IMG/VR virus record: IMGVR_UViG_3300037517_001803 | Span: 1-29,996 of that record | Source of the DNA: a virus | Length of the DNA stretch: 29,996 bases | Reading direction: 5' to 3' (one strand) | In this document: in pieces, positions 1-7,516 of the stretch | Position numbering within the stretch: the first letter of the stretch is position 1 | Layout: the number at the start of each line of letters is the position of its first letter | Position numbers and translations under genes: made by a program | The notes under the pieces: model-generated | What the model was told of the DNA's origin: nothing | Seen by the model: the letters and a program-made list of their open reading frames with translations, nothing else | The model's database searches: none

Positions 1-2203
1 GGATAGGAGTTCCTTTTACATAAATTGTAGCAGCATCAGCATATCCTTTCGGATCAGCGTCAAGACCTTTAACGCCTCTCGGAAAAGCAACATCCTCGAA
101 AGGCAGTGTCATGAACTTAGCTTTGAACTCTTCAATAAACTGAATCAATTCATTTTGATCGCCGTTCATGATAATACCGAATGCTTTCTTAATGTTCTCG
201 CGACAAGCATGTGGAGTTGAAGAACGAACAGCTTCAATACCAGACAACTTCAGCTTGGGTTTATCATACTGCACACCTTCAACGTTCCAAGCATTGAGAA
301 TGTACATTTTCTTACCACGCCAGATACCCTTGTTGGCAATGGTTTCACGCTTCATCTTCATCTTCTGCTGATATGCATTCATCATATCAGCCAGTTCCTG
401 ATAGCACTGATCCATATATGGCTGAATTTTTAGTTCACAGAAAGCGTCGATAGCTCCCACGATAAAATGGTCATCGTCAATTTTAAGATGCTTTACTAAC
501 TCCTCCATTGTAACATAGATTGAGTCAGTGTCAGAAGCGATTACATAGTCAATATCTGTTGTATTGAGAACCTTGTTCATGAACTGGTTCATTTTCTTTT
601 CGATCCAACGAATAGAAAGCTGACCAGACATAGTGATAGCTTCTGCGTGGTTATGGTTGAACCAACGGAAGTACTGGTTACCCAAAGCACCATAAGCAGA
701 GTTCAGCTGAATTTTCTTGGCCAGCTGCATGTTATGATAACGAGCAACCAACTTAGCATCTTCTGGGTTTTTAGTTTCTTCATAACGTTTCTTTGCTTCA
801 ATCATAAGCTTCTTATACTCTGATCGGCTGTTATACATTTTTTCCATCAAAGCAGGAAGAAATCCCTGCTTTTCGCGAGTATAATAACAACCATTGGCAG
901 CATAAGCAACACCAGCCGCTGAACGATATGGTGAACCAAACGGATACTTAAGATCAAGCAAATCATCGATACTAGGCATGTCGTCAAGTTTACCAACAAA
1001 AGTTTCTGGACTGATGTTGTACTGCATAATCAGGTGCGGATACAGTGAGTTTAAGTCGAACGACACAACCCACTTACTCAAACCAATCTTTGGTTCTTTA
1101 ACGTGACCACCGACCAATGCTTCGTTGTCAGGCTGCTTCTTGAACTGTGGGATGACAATGTTCTGCTCTAGCAGATAGTTGTGAATGATCACATCCCATG
1201 AGCGAACAGTTGTCATTGTGTCCGAATAGTTTACCTTGGCGTCATAGGCAAGCGCCATCACCTGTTCTAGAAACTTCAGCTTGTCGTCGAGTTTCTCGAC
1301 CAGCACAACGTCTTGAATGTTATACTCAATAAACTTTTGATAATCTTTTTTATACAATTCTAACAGATTACCATACTCTGAGTAGTCAACCTTTTTCTCA
1401 CCAAGTTCAATTTGTGAAATATAGTCAAGCTTATACGACTCTTGATTACCAAAAGTAAACTTGCGATAGAGTTGATAGTAGTCTAGAACTGTGATACCAA
1501 CAGGCTCATAGCTTTGGTTTTCTTTACCTTTGAACTCAACCATACGTTCATTTAAGATTCCCCATGGCGAGAGTTTCTTTGCTTCGGACATACCAAGCAA
1601 ACTTTTAATTCTGTTTACCAAGTATGGCATGTCGAAAAACTCGACGTTCCAACCTGTTACAATGTCCATGTCCAAATGCTGCCAAGCAAGCAAAAACTTA
1701 GCAAGCAAGTCATATTCATTCTTACATCTTAGATAACTTGTATTGGGATCATTGCTGATGAAATGTCCGCAACCAAACACATAGTTCGTTCCTTGGAAAC
1801 GTAATGCAATTGCAGTAATTTCTTTGTCGGCTTTTTGGATGTTAGGGAATCCTTCGTCGGCAGCGACCTCGATGTCTATGTTACCGATACGAATAGTTTT
1901 TGGATCGTAGTTTATTTCACCTTTGAATGCATCAAAAATATATACGTATGTAAATGCATTCAGACCATAGATTTCCATGTTGGATACATCTTCATATCTT
2001 CCAATAAAATCTTTAGCATCTGAAATGCTATCAAACTGCATCTTTTCGACGGGTTTATTATCTAACGTGCGATACTTACCACCTTGTTTTTGAATAAACA
2101 TATAAGGATGGTAGTTTTCAATGAACTTAGAACGTTTACCATTCTTAAACCCACGAACATAAATTTTATCACCACGTTGGAAAACACTTGTATAAAAATC
2201 CAA
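1..2203 (-). CDS. 43: DNA polymerase, family B, T4 gp43-like (3' end outside window)
   Basis: Replicative phage DNA polymerase with 3'-5' exonuclease; 734 codons are visible and the C-terminus lies beyond position 1 (T4 gp43 has 898 residues). Seen directly: Exo I NIDIEVA with D110/E112 (T4 has D112/E114), Exo II NVEFFDMPYLVNR, Exo III YNIQDV, polymerase motif A SFDLNSLYPHLI (D383), motif B KIQLNSAYGALGNQ, and motif C ASDTDSIYV (D558/D560). All catalytic carboxylates are present. The start is TTG at 2201-2203 with GGAGG six bases upstream; it gives the family-typical N-terminus MDFYTSVFQRGDKIYVRG, whereas the first ATG would remove that conserved strand. Last gene of the minus block in view, with its own leader behind a terminator. 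Confidence 0.97.
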   Translation of the reverse strand, partial: MDFYTSVFQRGDKIYVRGFKNGKRSKFIENYHPYMFIQKQGGKYRTLDNKPVEKMQFDSISDAKDFIGRYEDVSNMEIYGLNAFTYVYIFDAFKGEINYDPKTIRIGNIDIEVAADEGFPNIQKADKEITAIALRFQGTNYVFGCGHFISNDPNTSYLRCKNEYDLLAKFLLAWQHLDMDIVTGWNVEFFDMPYLVNRIKSLLGMSEAKKLSPWGILNERMVEFKGKENQSYEPVGITVLDYYQLYRKFTFGNQESYKLDYISQIELGEKKVDYSEYGNLLELYKKDYQKFIEYNIQDVVLVEKLDDKLKFLEQVMALAYDAKVNYSDTMTTVRSWDVIIHNYLLEQNIVIPQFKKQPDNEALVGGHVKEPKIGLSKWVVSFDLNSLYPHLIMQYNISPETFVGKLDDMPSIDDLLDLKYPFGSPYRSAAGVAYAANGCYYTREKQGFLPALMEKMYNSRSEYKKLMIEAKKRYEETKNPEDAKLVARYHNMQLAKKIQLNSAYGALGNQYFRWFNHNHAEAITMSGQLSIRWIEKKMNQFMNKVLNTTDIDYVIASDTDSIYVTMEELVKHLKIDDDHFIVGAIDAFCELKIQPYMDQCYQELADMMNAYQQKMKMKRETIANKGIWRGKKMYILNAWNVEGVQYDKPKLKLSGIEAVRSSTPHACRENIKKAFGIIMNGDQNELIQFIEEFKAKFMTLPFEDVAFPRGVKGLDADPKGYADAATIYVKGTPI

Positions 2204-2228
2204 CTCGTACCTCCAAACCAAAGTTATA

Positions 2229-2257
2229 TTATACACTAAACAAACATAAAAGTAAAG
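2229..2257 (-). promoter_or_regulatory. Probable promoter for gp43
   Basis: On the minus strand TTTACT, 17 bp, TATAAT. The -10 is a perfect consensus and the -35 is of T4-early flavour. It lies in the U-tract of the preceding terminator and about 25 nt before the TTG start. It lacks the TTAATTC spacer element found at most other promoters here. Confidence 0.5.
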
Positions 2258-2273
2258 GGGGATTGCTCCCCCT
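2246..2273 (-). terminator. Rho-independent terminator after hsp20-DUF1127
   Basis: Minus-strand stem GGGGGA / TCCCCC with loop GCAA (2258-2273), followed by TTTACTTTT. It sits between the DUF1127 stop and the gp43 start, so it separates the two transcription units. Confidence 0.8.
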
Positions 2274-2305
2274 CTTTAAACCTTTATCGACCAAAGTATA
2301 TGGAA

Positions 2306-2473
2306 TTATCTTTTACCTTCCATCACTACACGTTCAATGTCATATCTACTGATACCAATGTCTGCTAAATCTTTGTCAGTCATTGCTTTAAGATCACGAA
2401 TTGCGCGACTTTGTTCGCTAGATCTTAGTTTTCCAAATATTGCATCTGATAATAGGCTAAAAGCTGTAAACAT
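2306..2473 (-). CDS. DUF1127-type small protein (55 aa)
   Basis: A 55-residue protein. The C-terminal half reads AIRDLKAMTDKDLADIGISRYDIERVV, close to the DUF1127 (YjiS-like) pattern LxxLsDreLaDIGlsRxdI that is abundant in alphaproteobacteria, where members are small, basic and sometimes RNA- or phosphate-stress-related. SD AAGGAA lies seven bases before ATG. The start is two bases beyond the hsp20 stop, so the two genes are co-transcribed and probably coupled; a terminator follows. Uncommon cargo for a T4-like phage; likely taken from a host. The family assignment is by motif reading only. Confidence 0.85.
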   Translation of the reverse strand: MFTAFSLLSDAIFGKLRSSEQSRAIRDLKAMTDKDLADIGISRYDIERVVMEGKR

Positions 2474-2475
2474 TT

Positions 2476-2958
2476 TTATTCCTTTGTGTTTTGTTTTGTT
2501 TTGTCTACAATATCAATCTTCTTGGGCTTTTTTTCTTCAGGAATAATATTTTCCAACCATAGCTTTAACATACCATTTACAAGTTCAGCATTCTTCACTT
2601 CAACTGTATCAGCTAAAGTAAATTTACGAGTGAACGAACGATCCGCAATGCCCTTATAAAGATACTGAATTGGGTTTGTTGGATCCAGCTGATCTAGCGT
2701 CAAACCACCTTTAACAACAAGAGTGTTGTTTGCAATTTCAATGTCAATGTTCTGCTTACCGAAACCAGCAACAGCCATTTCGATAACATACTTGTTTTCA
2801 TCAACCTTTGCAATATTATATGGGGGGTATCCTGGAATTCCCTTTAGGGTTTCTTCATGAACCTTGCCAAGTGTTTGGAGCATCTTGTCTGCTCCAATAA
2901 ACATTCTGCTGAAGTTGTTACCTGGGAATCCGTTAAATGAAAATACATCATTAGTCAT
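2476..2958 (-). CDS. Small heat shock protein, Hsp20/IbpA-like
   Basis: A 160-aa alpha-crystallin-domain chaperone. YPPYNI (about residues 44-49) is the class A IbpA signature, followed by the core beta-strands with VIEMAVAGF, and NGMLKLWLENIIPEEKKPKKIDI matches the IbpA end GxLxIxLxxxIPExxKPrrIxI. Hsp20 genes are common in large T4-like phages, where they are thought to hold client proteins during infection. ATG has SD AAGGAG six to seven bases upstream. Upstream is a TATAAT and a hairpin at what would be the 5' end of the mRNA; downstream it is followed by a DUF1127 gene. Confidence 0.95.
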   Translation of the reverse strand: MTNDVFSFNGFPGNNFSRMFIGADKMLQTLGKVHEETLKGIPGYPPYNIAKVDENKYVIEMAVAGFGKQNIDIEIANNTLVVKGGLTLDQLDPTNPIQYLYKGIADRSFTRKFTLADTVEVKNAELVNGMLKLWLENIIPEEKKPKKIDIVDKTKQNTKE

Positions 2959-2991
2959 AGTTTTCTCCTTATGTAAGCGAGATTGAATTAA

Positions 2992-3010
2992 TGGTCCCTT
3001 TCGGCGACCA
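2992..3010 (-). promoter_or_regulatory. 5'-leader hairpin of hsp20 mRNA
   Basis: Minus-strand TGGTC-G-CC-GAAA-GG-GACCA: seven pairs with one bulged G and a GNRA tetraloop. It lies just after the predicted transcription start of hsp20 and about 34 nt before its ATG. It has no U-tract, so a stabilising or regulatory 5' stem-loop fits better than a terminator. Confidence 0.5.
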
Positions 3011-3013
3011 CGT

Positions 3014-3042
3014 ATTATATAGGCACGTGAGATATTACTTTA
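3014..3042 (-). promoter_or_regulatory. Probable hsp20 promoter
   Basis: Perfect minus-strand -10 TATAAT at 3014-3019 in the gap upstream of hsp20; the -35 is poor (TAAAGT at 17 bp). It may need an activator. Confidence 0.35.
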
Positions 3043-3048
3043 AAGTGG

Positions 3049-3303
3049 TTAGTGTAATTTTTTTCCGAATGTCTCTTTTGCTACACAATATACGTCCATA
3101 TTTCTAATATCAAGTATGAACATAGGAGTCATTTCTGCCTTCTTGTATTCAGATGCTGCCAATAACATTCTTGAAAAACTGTTATCAGACTCACCCATTT
3201 CTATCGCAGTTTCGGCAGAAGCTTCCATAATATGTTCTGGAATAACTTTATATGAAGACATATCGAACCCTTTTTCAGGGTATTTATTCGATTTTATACT
3301 CAT
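3049..3303 (-). CDS. Hypothetical protein (84 aa)
   Basis: Not recognised. It contains a helical central part (SAETAIEMGESDNSFSRMLLAASEYKKAEMTP) and a C-terminal strand-rich FILDIRNMDVYCVAKE. The 5' end overlaps the CSCxxCGNPR gene by 20 bp, typical of tightly packed phage operons. An internal ATG (MSSYKVIPEH) 14 codons in is preceded by AAAGGG and could be the true start, giving about 70 aa. Confidence 0.7.
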   Translation of the reverse strand: MSIKSNKYPEKGFDMSSYKVIPEHIMEASAETAIEMGESDNSFSRMLLAASEYKKAEMTPMFILDIRNMDVYCVAKETFGKKLH

Positions 3304-3517
3304 TAATACGCTTCTCTTGCATTGTCAATTTATCCTTTTGGTGGCGGCGAGGATTGCCACATATATAACAAGAACAAGGTGTGCGTGTTTCTGCTATTCT
3401 TCTTATATGTTGCTCGCGAGATTCTTCGCCCCAAAACCATCTTTTAATCCAATGAAACTTAGAAACCTTTTGCTTCATGCGTTCATGGTGGTGACGACGT
3501 TCTGCTCTTGTTCTCAT
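3284..3517 (-). CDS. Small CSCxxCGNPR-motif protein (77 aa)
   Basis: Basic N-terminus MRTRAERRHHHERMKQK, then a W/F-rich middle and a conserved C-terminal block PCSCYICGNPRRHQKDKLTMQEKR. I recognise the pattern CSCxMCGNPR...LTxQE as a small family of unknown function in phages and bacteria; the two or three cysteines suggest a metal site (inference). The start is set by the ATG one base after the TAA of the upstream 54-aa gene and by SD GAGG; upstream in-frame ATGs overlap that gene. Confidence 0.75.
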   Translation of the reverse strand: MRTRAERRHHHERMKQKVSKFHWIKRWFWGEESREQHIRRIAETRTPCSCYICGNPRRHQKDKLTMQEKRINEYKIE

Positions 3518-3518
3518 G

Positions 3519-3683
3519 TTACCTCGATCTATCTGGATACCACTTTCCGTCATAGTATTCTCCGTGGCGTGCGGACTCATAATCCGACCACCCGGGATTA
3601 TCCACCTTTTTTCTTTCAACAACTTGAGATGCATTTACACTAGCTGTCTGAGTTCCTGCAACACTATAAGCTACTGCTTTCAT
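3519..3683 (-). CDS. Hypothetical protein (54 aa)
   Basis: A short ORF whose product begins MKAVAYSVAGTQTASVNAS and ends SDYESARHGEYYDGKWYPDR; the SDYESARHG..YDGKW part looks like a folded aromatic C-terminal motif. Its ATG lies inside the end of the upstream coiled-coil gene (20-bp overlap) and its TAA is one base from the next ATG, an arrangement that argues for translational coupling. No strong SD. Function unknown. Confidence 0.55.
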   Translation of the reverse strand: MKAVAYSVAGTQTASVNASQVVERKKVDNPGWSDYESARHGEYYDGKWYPDRSR

Positions 3684-3882
3684 AAATTACATTACTCAGA
3701 TCTATTCCGCACTTACCACATTTAGGTTTGTGGTAAAGTGGTCCTGGAGGAGTTGTTGGCCAAGTAGGATTTACAGGATAAGGATATCGACCAGTTTCTA
3801 ACTGGGCAACCCTACCCTCCAAATACACCAGTCTTGTCTGTAGGTGTCGTATCATTTCCTCTAGTTCTTCGTTCGAGCTCAT
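3664..3882 (-). CDS. Coiled-coil protein with CxxC (72 aa)
   Basis: N-terminal heptad-like helix MSSNEELEEMIRHLQTRLVYLEGRVAQLE, a proline-rich linker PTWPTTPPGP, and C-terminal CGKCGIDLSNV, a half zinc-ribbon. Such short coiled-coil plus zinc-knuckle proteins are common phage accessory proteins of unknown role; dimerisation with a shared metal site is an inference. SD AAAGGG lies nine bases before ATG. It overlaps its upstream neighbour by 71 bp in another frame. Confidence 0.7.
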   Translation of the reverse strand: MSSNEELEEMIRHLQTRLVYLEGRVAQLETGRYPYPVNPTWPTTPPGPLYHKPKCGKCGIDLSNVIYESSSL

Positions 3883-4018
3883 CGTGAAACCCTTTCATAA
3901 ATTCTCTGTAAATCGTAGGTGAGTCAAGCATTAGTTCGCAATACAAACGACCAAAGTCCTTCGCGTGACTGTAGTAATAATCCTTGACCAACTTTTCGTT
4001 ATATTGCCAACCAAACAT
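3812..4018 (-). CDS. Hypothetical protein (68 aa)
   Basis: MFGWQYNEKLVKDYYYSHAKDFGRLYCELML..., rich in aromatic and charged residues, predicted mostly helical. I chose the ATG at 4016-4018 (SD TGAGTGA); a GTG five codons upstream overlaps the end of the preceding gene. The 3' end overlaps the coiled-coil gene by 71 bp, so the real boundaries are less sure. Not recognised. Confidence 0.55.
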   Translation of the reverse strand: MFGWQYNEKLVKDYYYSHAKDFGRLYCELMLDSPTIYREFMKGFHDELERRTRGNDTTPTDKTGVFGG

Positions 4019-4023
4019 TTCAC

Positions 4024-4761
4024 TCAGTCCCACAATGATTGATAGTACTTACCGAAAAGAGTAAATCCATTCTGCTTGCGCTTGTGATATGCATCATACT
4101 TTTCTTTGTTGAACTTACCACGCTCACGTTCGCGCTTCTCTGACCAAAATGATTCTTCTTTTTCAACCACAGTGCCATCAGCTTTCAAAACACTGTACAT
4201 GCGAGGTTCAATTACTTCATCAGGAGCATAAGGATCATAGAAATTCTTATCGCCTTCGTCTTCATCAAGTTCCTGCTCAAAACTCCAGATCATCTGATCA
4301 AGAACCCAAAGCCACTGTGACTGAAACTTTTCGTCTACTGCAACACGTTCTTCTGCAGTGGCATTTAAACTCTTATCGTAGCAACCATGATTGAAAACTG
4401 CATCTTCTCTTTCAGAGAAAAGAAGATGTTCTGGCAAGTCTTCCTTGCTTACAAAGGGACTGCCATGCTTTGTATCTCTAAGCTGCTTGAGCATAGGTAG
4501 AGCGATATGTGCCAGCGTATGATCCATTGACCAAATGTCATAGTTGTCAATGCGAACATTGATCTTACGTTTTCGCTCACTGATAAGCTTATTGATTGTT
4601 GCATCTAAAACAGTTTGACACCAGCCCTCAAGCTTTTCGAGAAGCTTCTCAAAAAGAGTCGAGCTTTCTTCCCAATCATACTTGTACTTCTTGTTCATGA
4701 ACTTGTAATGGAAAGTAGCAGCGTAACGATTATTTGTATATGGTCCGATATATACTTTCAT
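4024..4761 (-). CDS. Conserved T4-like phage protein (245 aa)
   Basis: Begins MKVYIGPY and contains RIDNYDIWSMDHTLAHIALPMLKQL, a block I recognise as widely conserved in T4-like and cyanophage genomes in a protein of unknown function. The C-terminal third is highly charged (EKRERERGKFNKEKY). The ATG overlaps the stop of the glycosyltransferase gene (ATGA), so it is co-translated with it. No catalytic motif could be assigned. Confidence 0.85.
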   Translation of the reverse strand: MKVYIGPYTNNRYAATFHYKFMNKKYKYDWEESSTLFEKLLEKLEGWCQTVLDATINKLISERKRKINVRIDNYDIWSMDHTLAHIALPMLKQLRDTKHGSPFVSKEDLPEHLLFSEREDAVFNHGCYDKSLNATAEERVAVDEKFQSQWLWVLDQMIWSFEQELDEDEGDKNFYDPYAPDEVIEPRMYSVLKADGTVVEKEESFWSEKRERERGKFNKEKYDAYHKRKQNGFTLFGKYYQSLWD

Positions 4762-5759
4762 TTATCTCTCTCTAAATTATTAACGAAAATGTTCCAAACA
4801 ACTTCCCAAGACCAACTATCCCTAGCAACTATACTACATTTTTTTCTTGATAAAGTCAAGCACTTTTTTATCGCTTTTTCCAAATCATTATCTAGTAATC
4901 CAGTATACTTGTTGTCTACAACGTCAATTGGACCTTGAACGGGATATGCAGCAACAGGAGTTCCACAATACATAGACTCAATCATTACTACACCAAAGGT
5001 GTCTGCCTTGCTAGTGAAGACAAAACAGTCCGCAGTTTGATAAAACTCAGCGAGTTCTTTGCCAAACTTATATCCAACAAACTTTACATTTGGATATTTT
5101 TCTTCAAGTTCTTTCTTATACGGGCCATCACCAACTACAATCTTAACATACTTATCTGGCAATGAACAGAACACATCTAAATTTTTCTCTTTTGAAACTC
5201 TGCCCACAGATAGAAGTATTGGTTGTTCTTTGCTTTTTGTGTATCTAGGTGTGAAGATTTCTGGGTCAACACCTCTTGGCCAAATAACTTGTCTGCGACC
5301 AATCTCATTATCAATCATAAACTGTCTAACAGTTTCAGTTGGACAAAATACTTTACGTTTTCTATGAAACCATTTAATGTAGTTTCTAGTAATCCATTCA
5401 GGAACACCAGCAACTTCTTTCATAAACTTTGACCAGTCTGTATGATAAGATGTGGTGTATCTTCTGTTTTTAGCGGTTAAAATAAATGCAGCAGCAAGAC
5501 CTAGCGGTCCTTCAGTCGCGATATGATAGACGGTATCAGTTTTATATTTGAGATACTTAGATATCCCAATAGGTATTGCAAATGGTATTTCAGGATAAAC
5601 TTTAGAGTGAAGTTTCCTCTTAAATAACCCAGGATGGACAACAACGATATCGTATCCATCTCTCTTAGCAAACTCCACCATTTTCTTTAATGTGGTAACA
5701 ACACCACTTACTTGCGGTTCCCATGCGTCTGTTACTATGACTATTCTTTTGAAGTCCAA
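4758..5759 (-). CDS. Glycosyltransferase family 4 (GT-B fold), 333 aa
   Basis: A GT4-type retaining glycosyltransferase. The N-terminal KRIVIVTDAWEPQVSGVVTTL is the acceptor-side glycine loop; the C-terminal domain has LLSVGRVSKEKNLD, VGDGPYKKEL, and ADTFGVVMIESMYCGTPV with the nucleotide-sugar Glu (E-x7-E region). The closest style is bacterial alpha-mannosyltransferase/MgtA-like enzymes. The start is TTG at 5757-5759 with GGGAG eight bases upstream; it gives the canonical short N-terminus, while the ATG 20 codons earlier lies inside the LpxH-like gene. It overlaps that gene by 19 bp. The pair probably modifies an envelope lipid or glycan (inference). Confidence 0.9.
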   Translation of the reverse strand: MDFKRIVIVTDAWEPQVSGVVTTLKKMVEFAKRDGYDIVVVHPGLFKRKLHSKVYPEIPFAIPIGISKYLKYKTDTVYHIATEGPLGLAAAFILTAKNRRYTTSYHTDWSKFMKEVAGVPEWITRNYIKWFHRKRKVFCPTETVRQFMIDNEIGRRQVIWPRGVDPEIFTPRYTKSKEQPILLSVGRVSKEKNLDVFCSLPDKYVKIVVGDGPYKKELEEKYPNVKFVGYKFGKELAEFYQTADCFVFTSKADTFGVVMIESMYCGTPVAAYPVQGPIDVVDNKYTGLLDNDLEKAIKKCLTLSRKKCSIVARDSWSWEVVWNIFVNNLERDK

Positions 5760-6496
5760 TGAACTATCTCCCAGGTGCCATCTGTGTTTTCTACGAGTGC
5801 TGTACAACTTTCCACCCAATCTCCAGAGTTCATATACTCAACTCCGTTGATTTGTTTGATCACAGCAGTATGTATATGCCCGCAGATTACACCATCATAG
5901 CCTTGAGACTTACAATAATCAGAAAGAGTGCTTTCAAAATCAAATATAAAGTTCACAGCACCTTTTACATTAGCCTTTAGATATGCAGACAAACTCCAAT
6001 AACCAAAACCAAAAAACTGACGAACTCTGTTATAGAGTTTGTTCAGTTTGAGCAATATGGCATATGCGTTGTCGCCAAGGTAACTTAACCATTTTGCGAC
6101 CTTGTGTACACCATCAAATAGATCACCATGCACTACCAAATATCTTTTGCCGTTTAGTGCCTGATAATCATGTGTGTCTTTGATTTCAATAGACTCAATG
6201 TCAATTGAAACGTCTAACCATTCACGAAGAAACTCATCATGGTTGCCTGTAAGATAGACAACTTTAGAACCATGACGCTGTTTGTTGATTATCTGGCGAA
6301 TGACAAGTGAATGTGATTGTGGCCAGAAGACACGCTTTCTTAGCTTCCATCCATCAATAATATCACCAACAAGAAATAGATTGTCACAAGAATGATTTTT
6401 AAGGAAAGAGTTAACTCCATCTGCCTGTGATCCTTCGCTTCCTAAATGGATGTCTGATATAAAGATAGAGTTATAGTGCTTGATCTTCTTTTTCAT
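5741..6496 (-). CDS. LpxH-like metallophosphoesterase (251 aa)
   Basis: Calcineurin-like fold resembling UDP-2,3-diacylglucosamine diphosphatases of alphaproteobacteria. Metal ligands are visible: D15/H17 (SDIHLG), D45 (GDIIDGW), N85/H86 (GNHDE), H123 (VHGD), H207/H209 (GHIH). LpxH releases lipid X during lipid A synthesis; whether this copy does so or acts on another glycolipid is unknown. Coupled to a GT4 gene, a pairing I recall from alphaproteobacterial chromosomes, so the module may be captured host DNA (inference). The RBS before ATG is weak. Confidence 0.88.
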   Translation of the reverse strand: MKKKIKHYNSIFISDIHLGSEGSQADGVNSFLKNHSCDNLFLVGDIIDGWKLRKRVFWPQSHSLVIRQIINKQRHGSKVVYLTGNHDEFLREWLDVSIDIESIEIKDTHDYQALNGKRYLVVHGDLFDGVHKVAKWLSYLGDNAYAILLKLNKLYNRVRQFFGFGYWSLSAYLKANVKGAVNFIFDFESTLSDYCKSQGYDGVICGHIHTAVIKQINGVEYMNSGDWVESCTALVENTDGTWEIVHWTSKE

Positions 6497-6509
6497 TTAA
6501 GATTTTAAT

Positions 6510-6749
6510 TTAGATATTCTGTCCAGGCTTCTGAGTTGCAGCCTTAATATCATCTGCTGTAATTGATTTGCAAATGAAAAAAGTCGTACCAGCATTTGTA
6601 CCAATCTCAATCTGTTTCTTATCAACTAACTCTTGACCAGCGGCATTACATTCTTGTTCGTTGTTGTATTCGGGCTTGTTAGGAAAATGAACATCGGTAT
6701 AGACATCACCGTTGCTCATGACAATATTTAAAACGATAAACCAAATCAT
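6510..6749 (-). CDS. Hypothetical protein with hydrophobic N-terminus (79 aa)
   Basis: MIWFIVLNIVMSNGDVYTDVHFPNKPEYNNEQECNAAG: a short hydrophobic start then a soluble domain with two Cys (about residues 34 and 60) that could form a disulfide. Similar small phage proteins of the pattern IVLNIVLSNGDV..VxFPN...F..E..CNxxG exist; function unknown. The N-terminal segment may be an uncleaved anchor or the first beta strand. SD AGGAG seven bases before ATG. Confidence 0.7.
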   Translation of the reverse strand: MIWFIVLNIVMSNGDVYTDVHFPNKPEYNNEQECNAAGQELVDKKQIEIGTNAGTTFFICKSITADDIKAATQKPGQNI

Positions 6750-6752
6750 GAC

Positions 6753-6950
6753 TTACTCCTTTGCGTCATCAATTGCTATAATAATTTGTCTTAGGACATC
6801 TTCTCCAGGAATATGATTGTCCAAGTTAATCATGCCTGGAGTTTTACGACCAGCTTGAAACCCGCTGATCCAGCACCTAAGTTTCTGTAGTTCTATTTTC
6901 CAATGCTGCTCCACTGGGATCTTCAGCTTCTTCTGCGGCGATTTCGTCAT
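6753..6950 (-). CDS. Hypothetical protein (65 aa)
   Basis: MTKSPQKKLKIPVEQHWKIELQKLRCWISGFQAG... ending PGEDVLRQIIIAIDDAKE. The block LQKLRCWISGFxAG...PG.D.LRQ.QIII is one I have seen in small phage proteins; no function is known. SD AAAGG five bases before ATG. It overlaps the upstream gene by 74 bp in a different frame, so some reading of shared DNA is unavoidable. Confidence 0.6.
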   Translation of the reverse strand: MTKSPQKKLKIPVEQHWKIELQKLRCWISGFQAGRKTPGMINLDNHIPGEDVLRQIIIAIDDAKE

Positions 6951-7185
6951 TCAACCTTTTCCTGAAATCTATGACCATAATTGTGAAAGAAACAAACATC
7001 ATGCCATATTTGGACATTAGGATCATATACTTTTCCCAAGCAGCATCCTTATTTTCTTTCGGCTCGTCGGGAAGTGACTTATAATAATCATAGTATTCTG
7101 TTACGAATTTTGCACAGTCTTCAAGTTCATCAAACTGTAGCGTTTCTACATACTTAATAAACTCTTCTTTTGTGAAACTTTTCAT
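6877..7185 (-). CDS. Hypothetical protein (102 aa)
   Basis: MKSFTKEEFIKYVETLQFDELEDCAKFVTEYYDYYKSLP..., an acidic helical protein with a hydrophobic stretch MILMSKYGMMFVSFTIMVIDF near residues 54-74 that could be a membrane or buried helix. The start lies just past the TAA of the upstream gene with GAAGGG as SD; earlier in-frame ATGs run through that gene. Not recognised. Confidence 0.7.
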   Translation of the reverse strand: MKSFTKEEFIKYVETLQFDELEDCAKFVTEYYDYYKSLPDEPKENKDAAWEKYMILMSKYGMMFVSFTIMVIDFRKRLNDEIAAEEAEDPSGAALENRTTET

Positions 7186-7186
7186 T

Positions 7187-7516
7187 TTAAGACCCTTCCA
7201 TGCTAATTGTTCTATCAGTTTTTTCGTAAACCTGCGTCCAACCAACGCCATAACACGGTACCACCTCAATGTACTGAGGCAAACCATTGCTGTCGCGCTC
7301 GCCATAACCATGCCAAGCAAACCAGCCTGGATACTTATCTACGTACATACGCTGGATTACCAATGCTTGCTTGTCAGCCTTGTCAATGATTCGCACCAAC
7401 TCACTACGACAATGTAGCAGTAGTTCGCGAACCTTGTGTGGTTCCATTTCTTCTGGATTAAACATACCACCCATCTGCAGGTAGTTGTCAATCATTTCAA
7501 TTGTCGGATGGTTCAT
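7187..7516 (-). CDS. Hypothetical protein (109 aa)
   Basis: N-terminus MNHPTIEMIDNYLQMGGMFNPEEMEPHKVRELLLHCR is a helical block I have seen at the start of small phage proteins; the rest (YPGWFAWHGYGERDSNGLPQYIEV) looks beta-rich. The ATG overlaps the stop of the zinc-ribbon gene by four bases (ATGA). Function unknown. Confidence 0.7.
   Translation of the reverse strand: MNHPTIEMIDNYLQMGGMFNPEEMEPHKVRELLLHCRSELVRIIDKADKQALVIQRMYVDKYPGWFAWHGYGERDSNGLPQYIEVVPCYGVGWTQVYEKTDRTISMEGS

Noticed and set aside
3116-3643. Plus-strand ORF of 175 codons
   Set aside because: Opposite the coupled minus-strand operon with SD-supported starts; Cys/Phe/Ser-rich translation without motifs.
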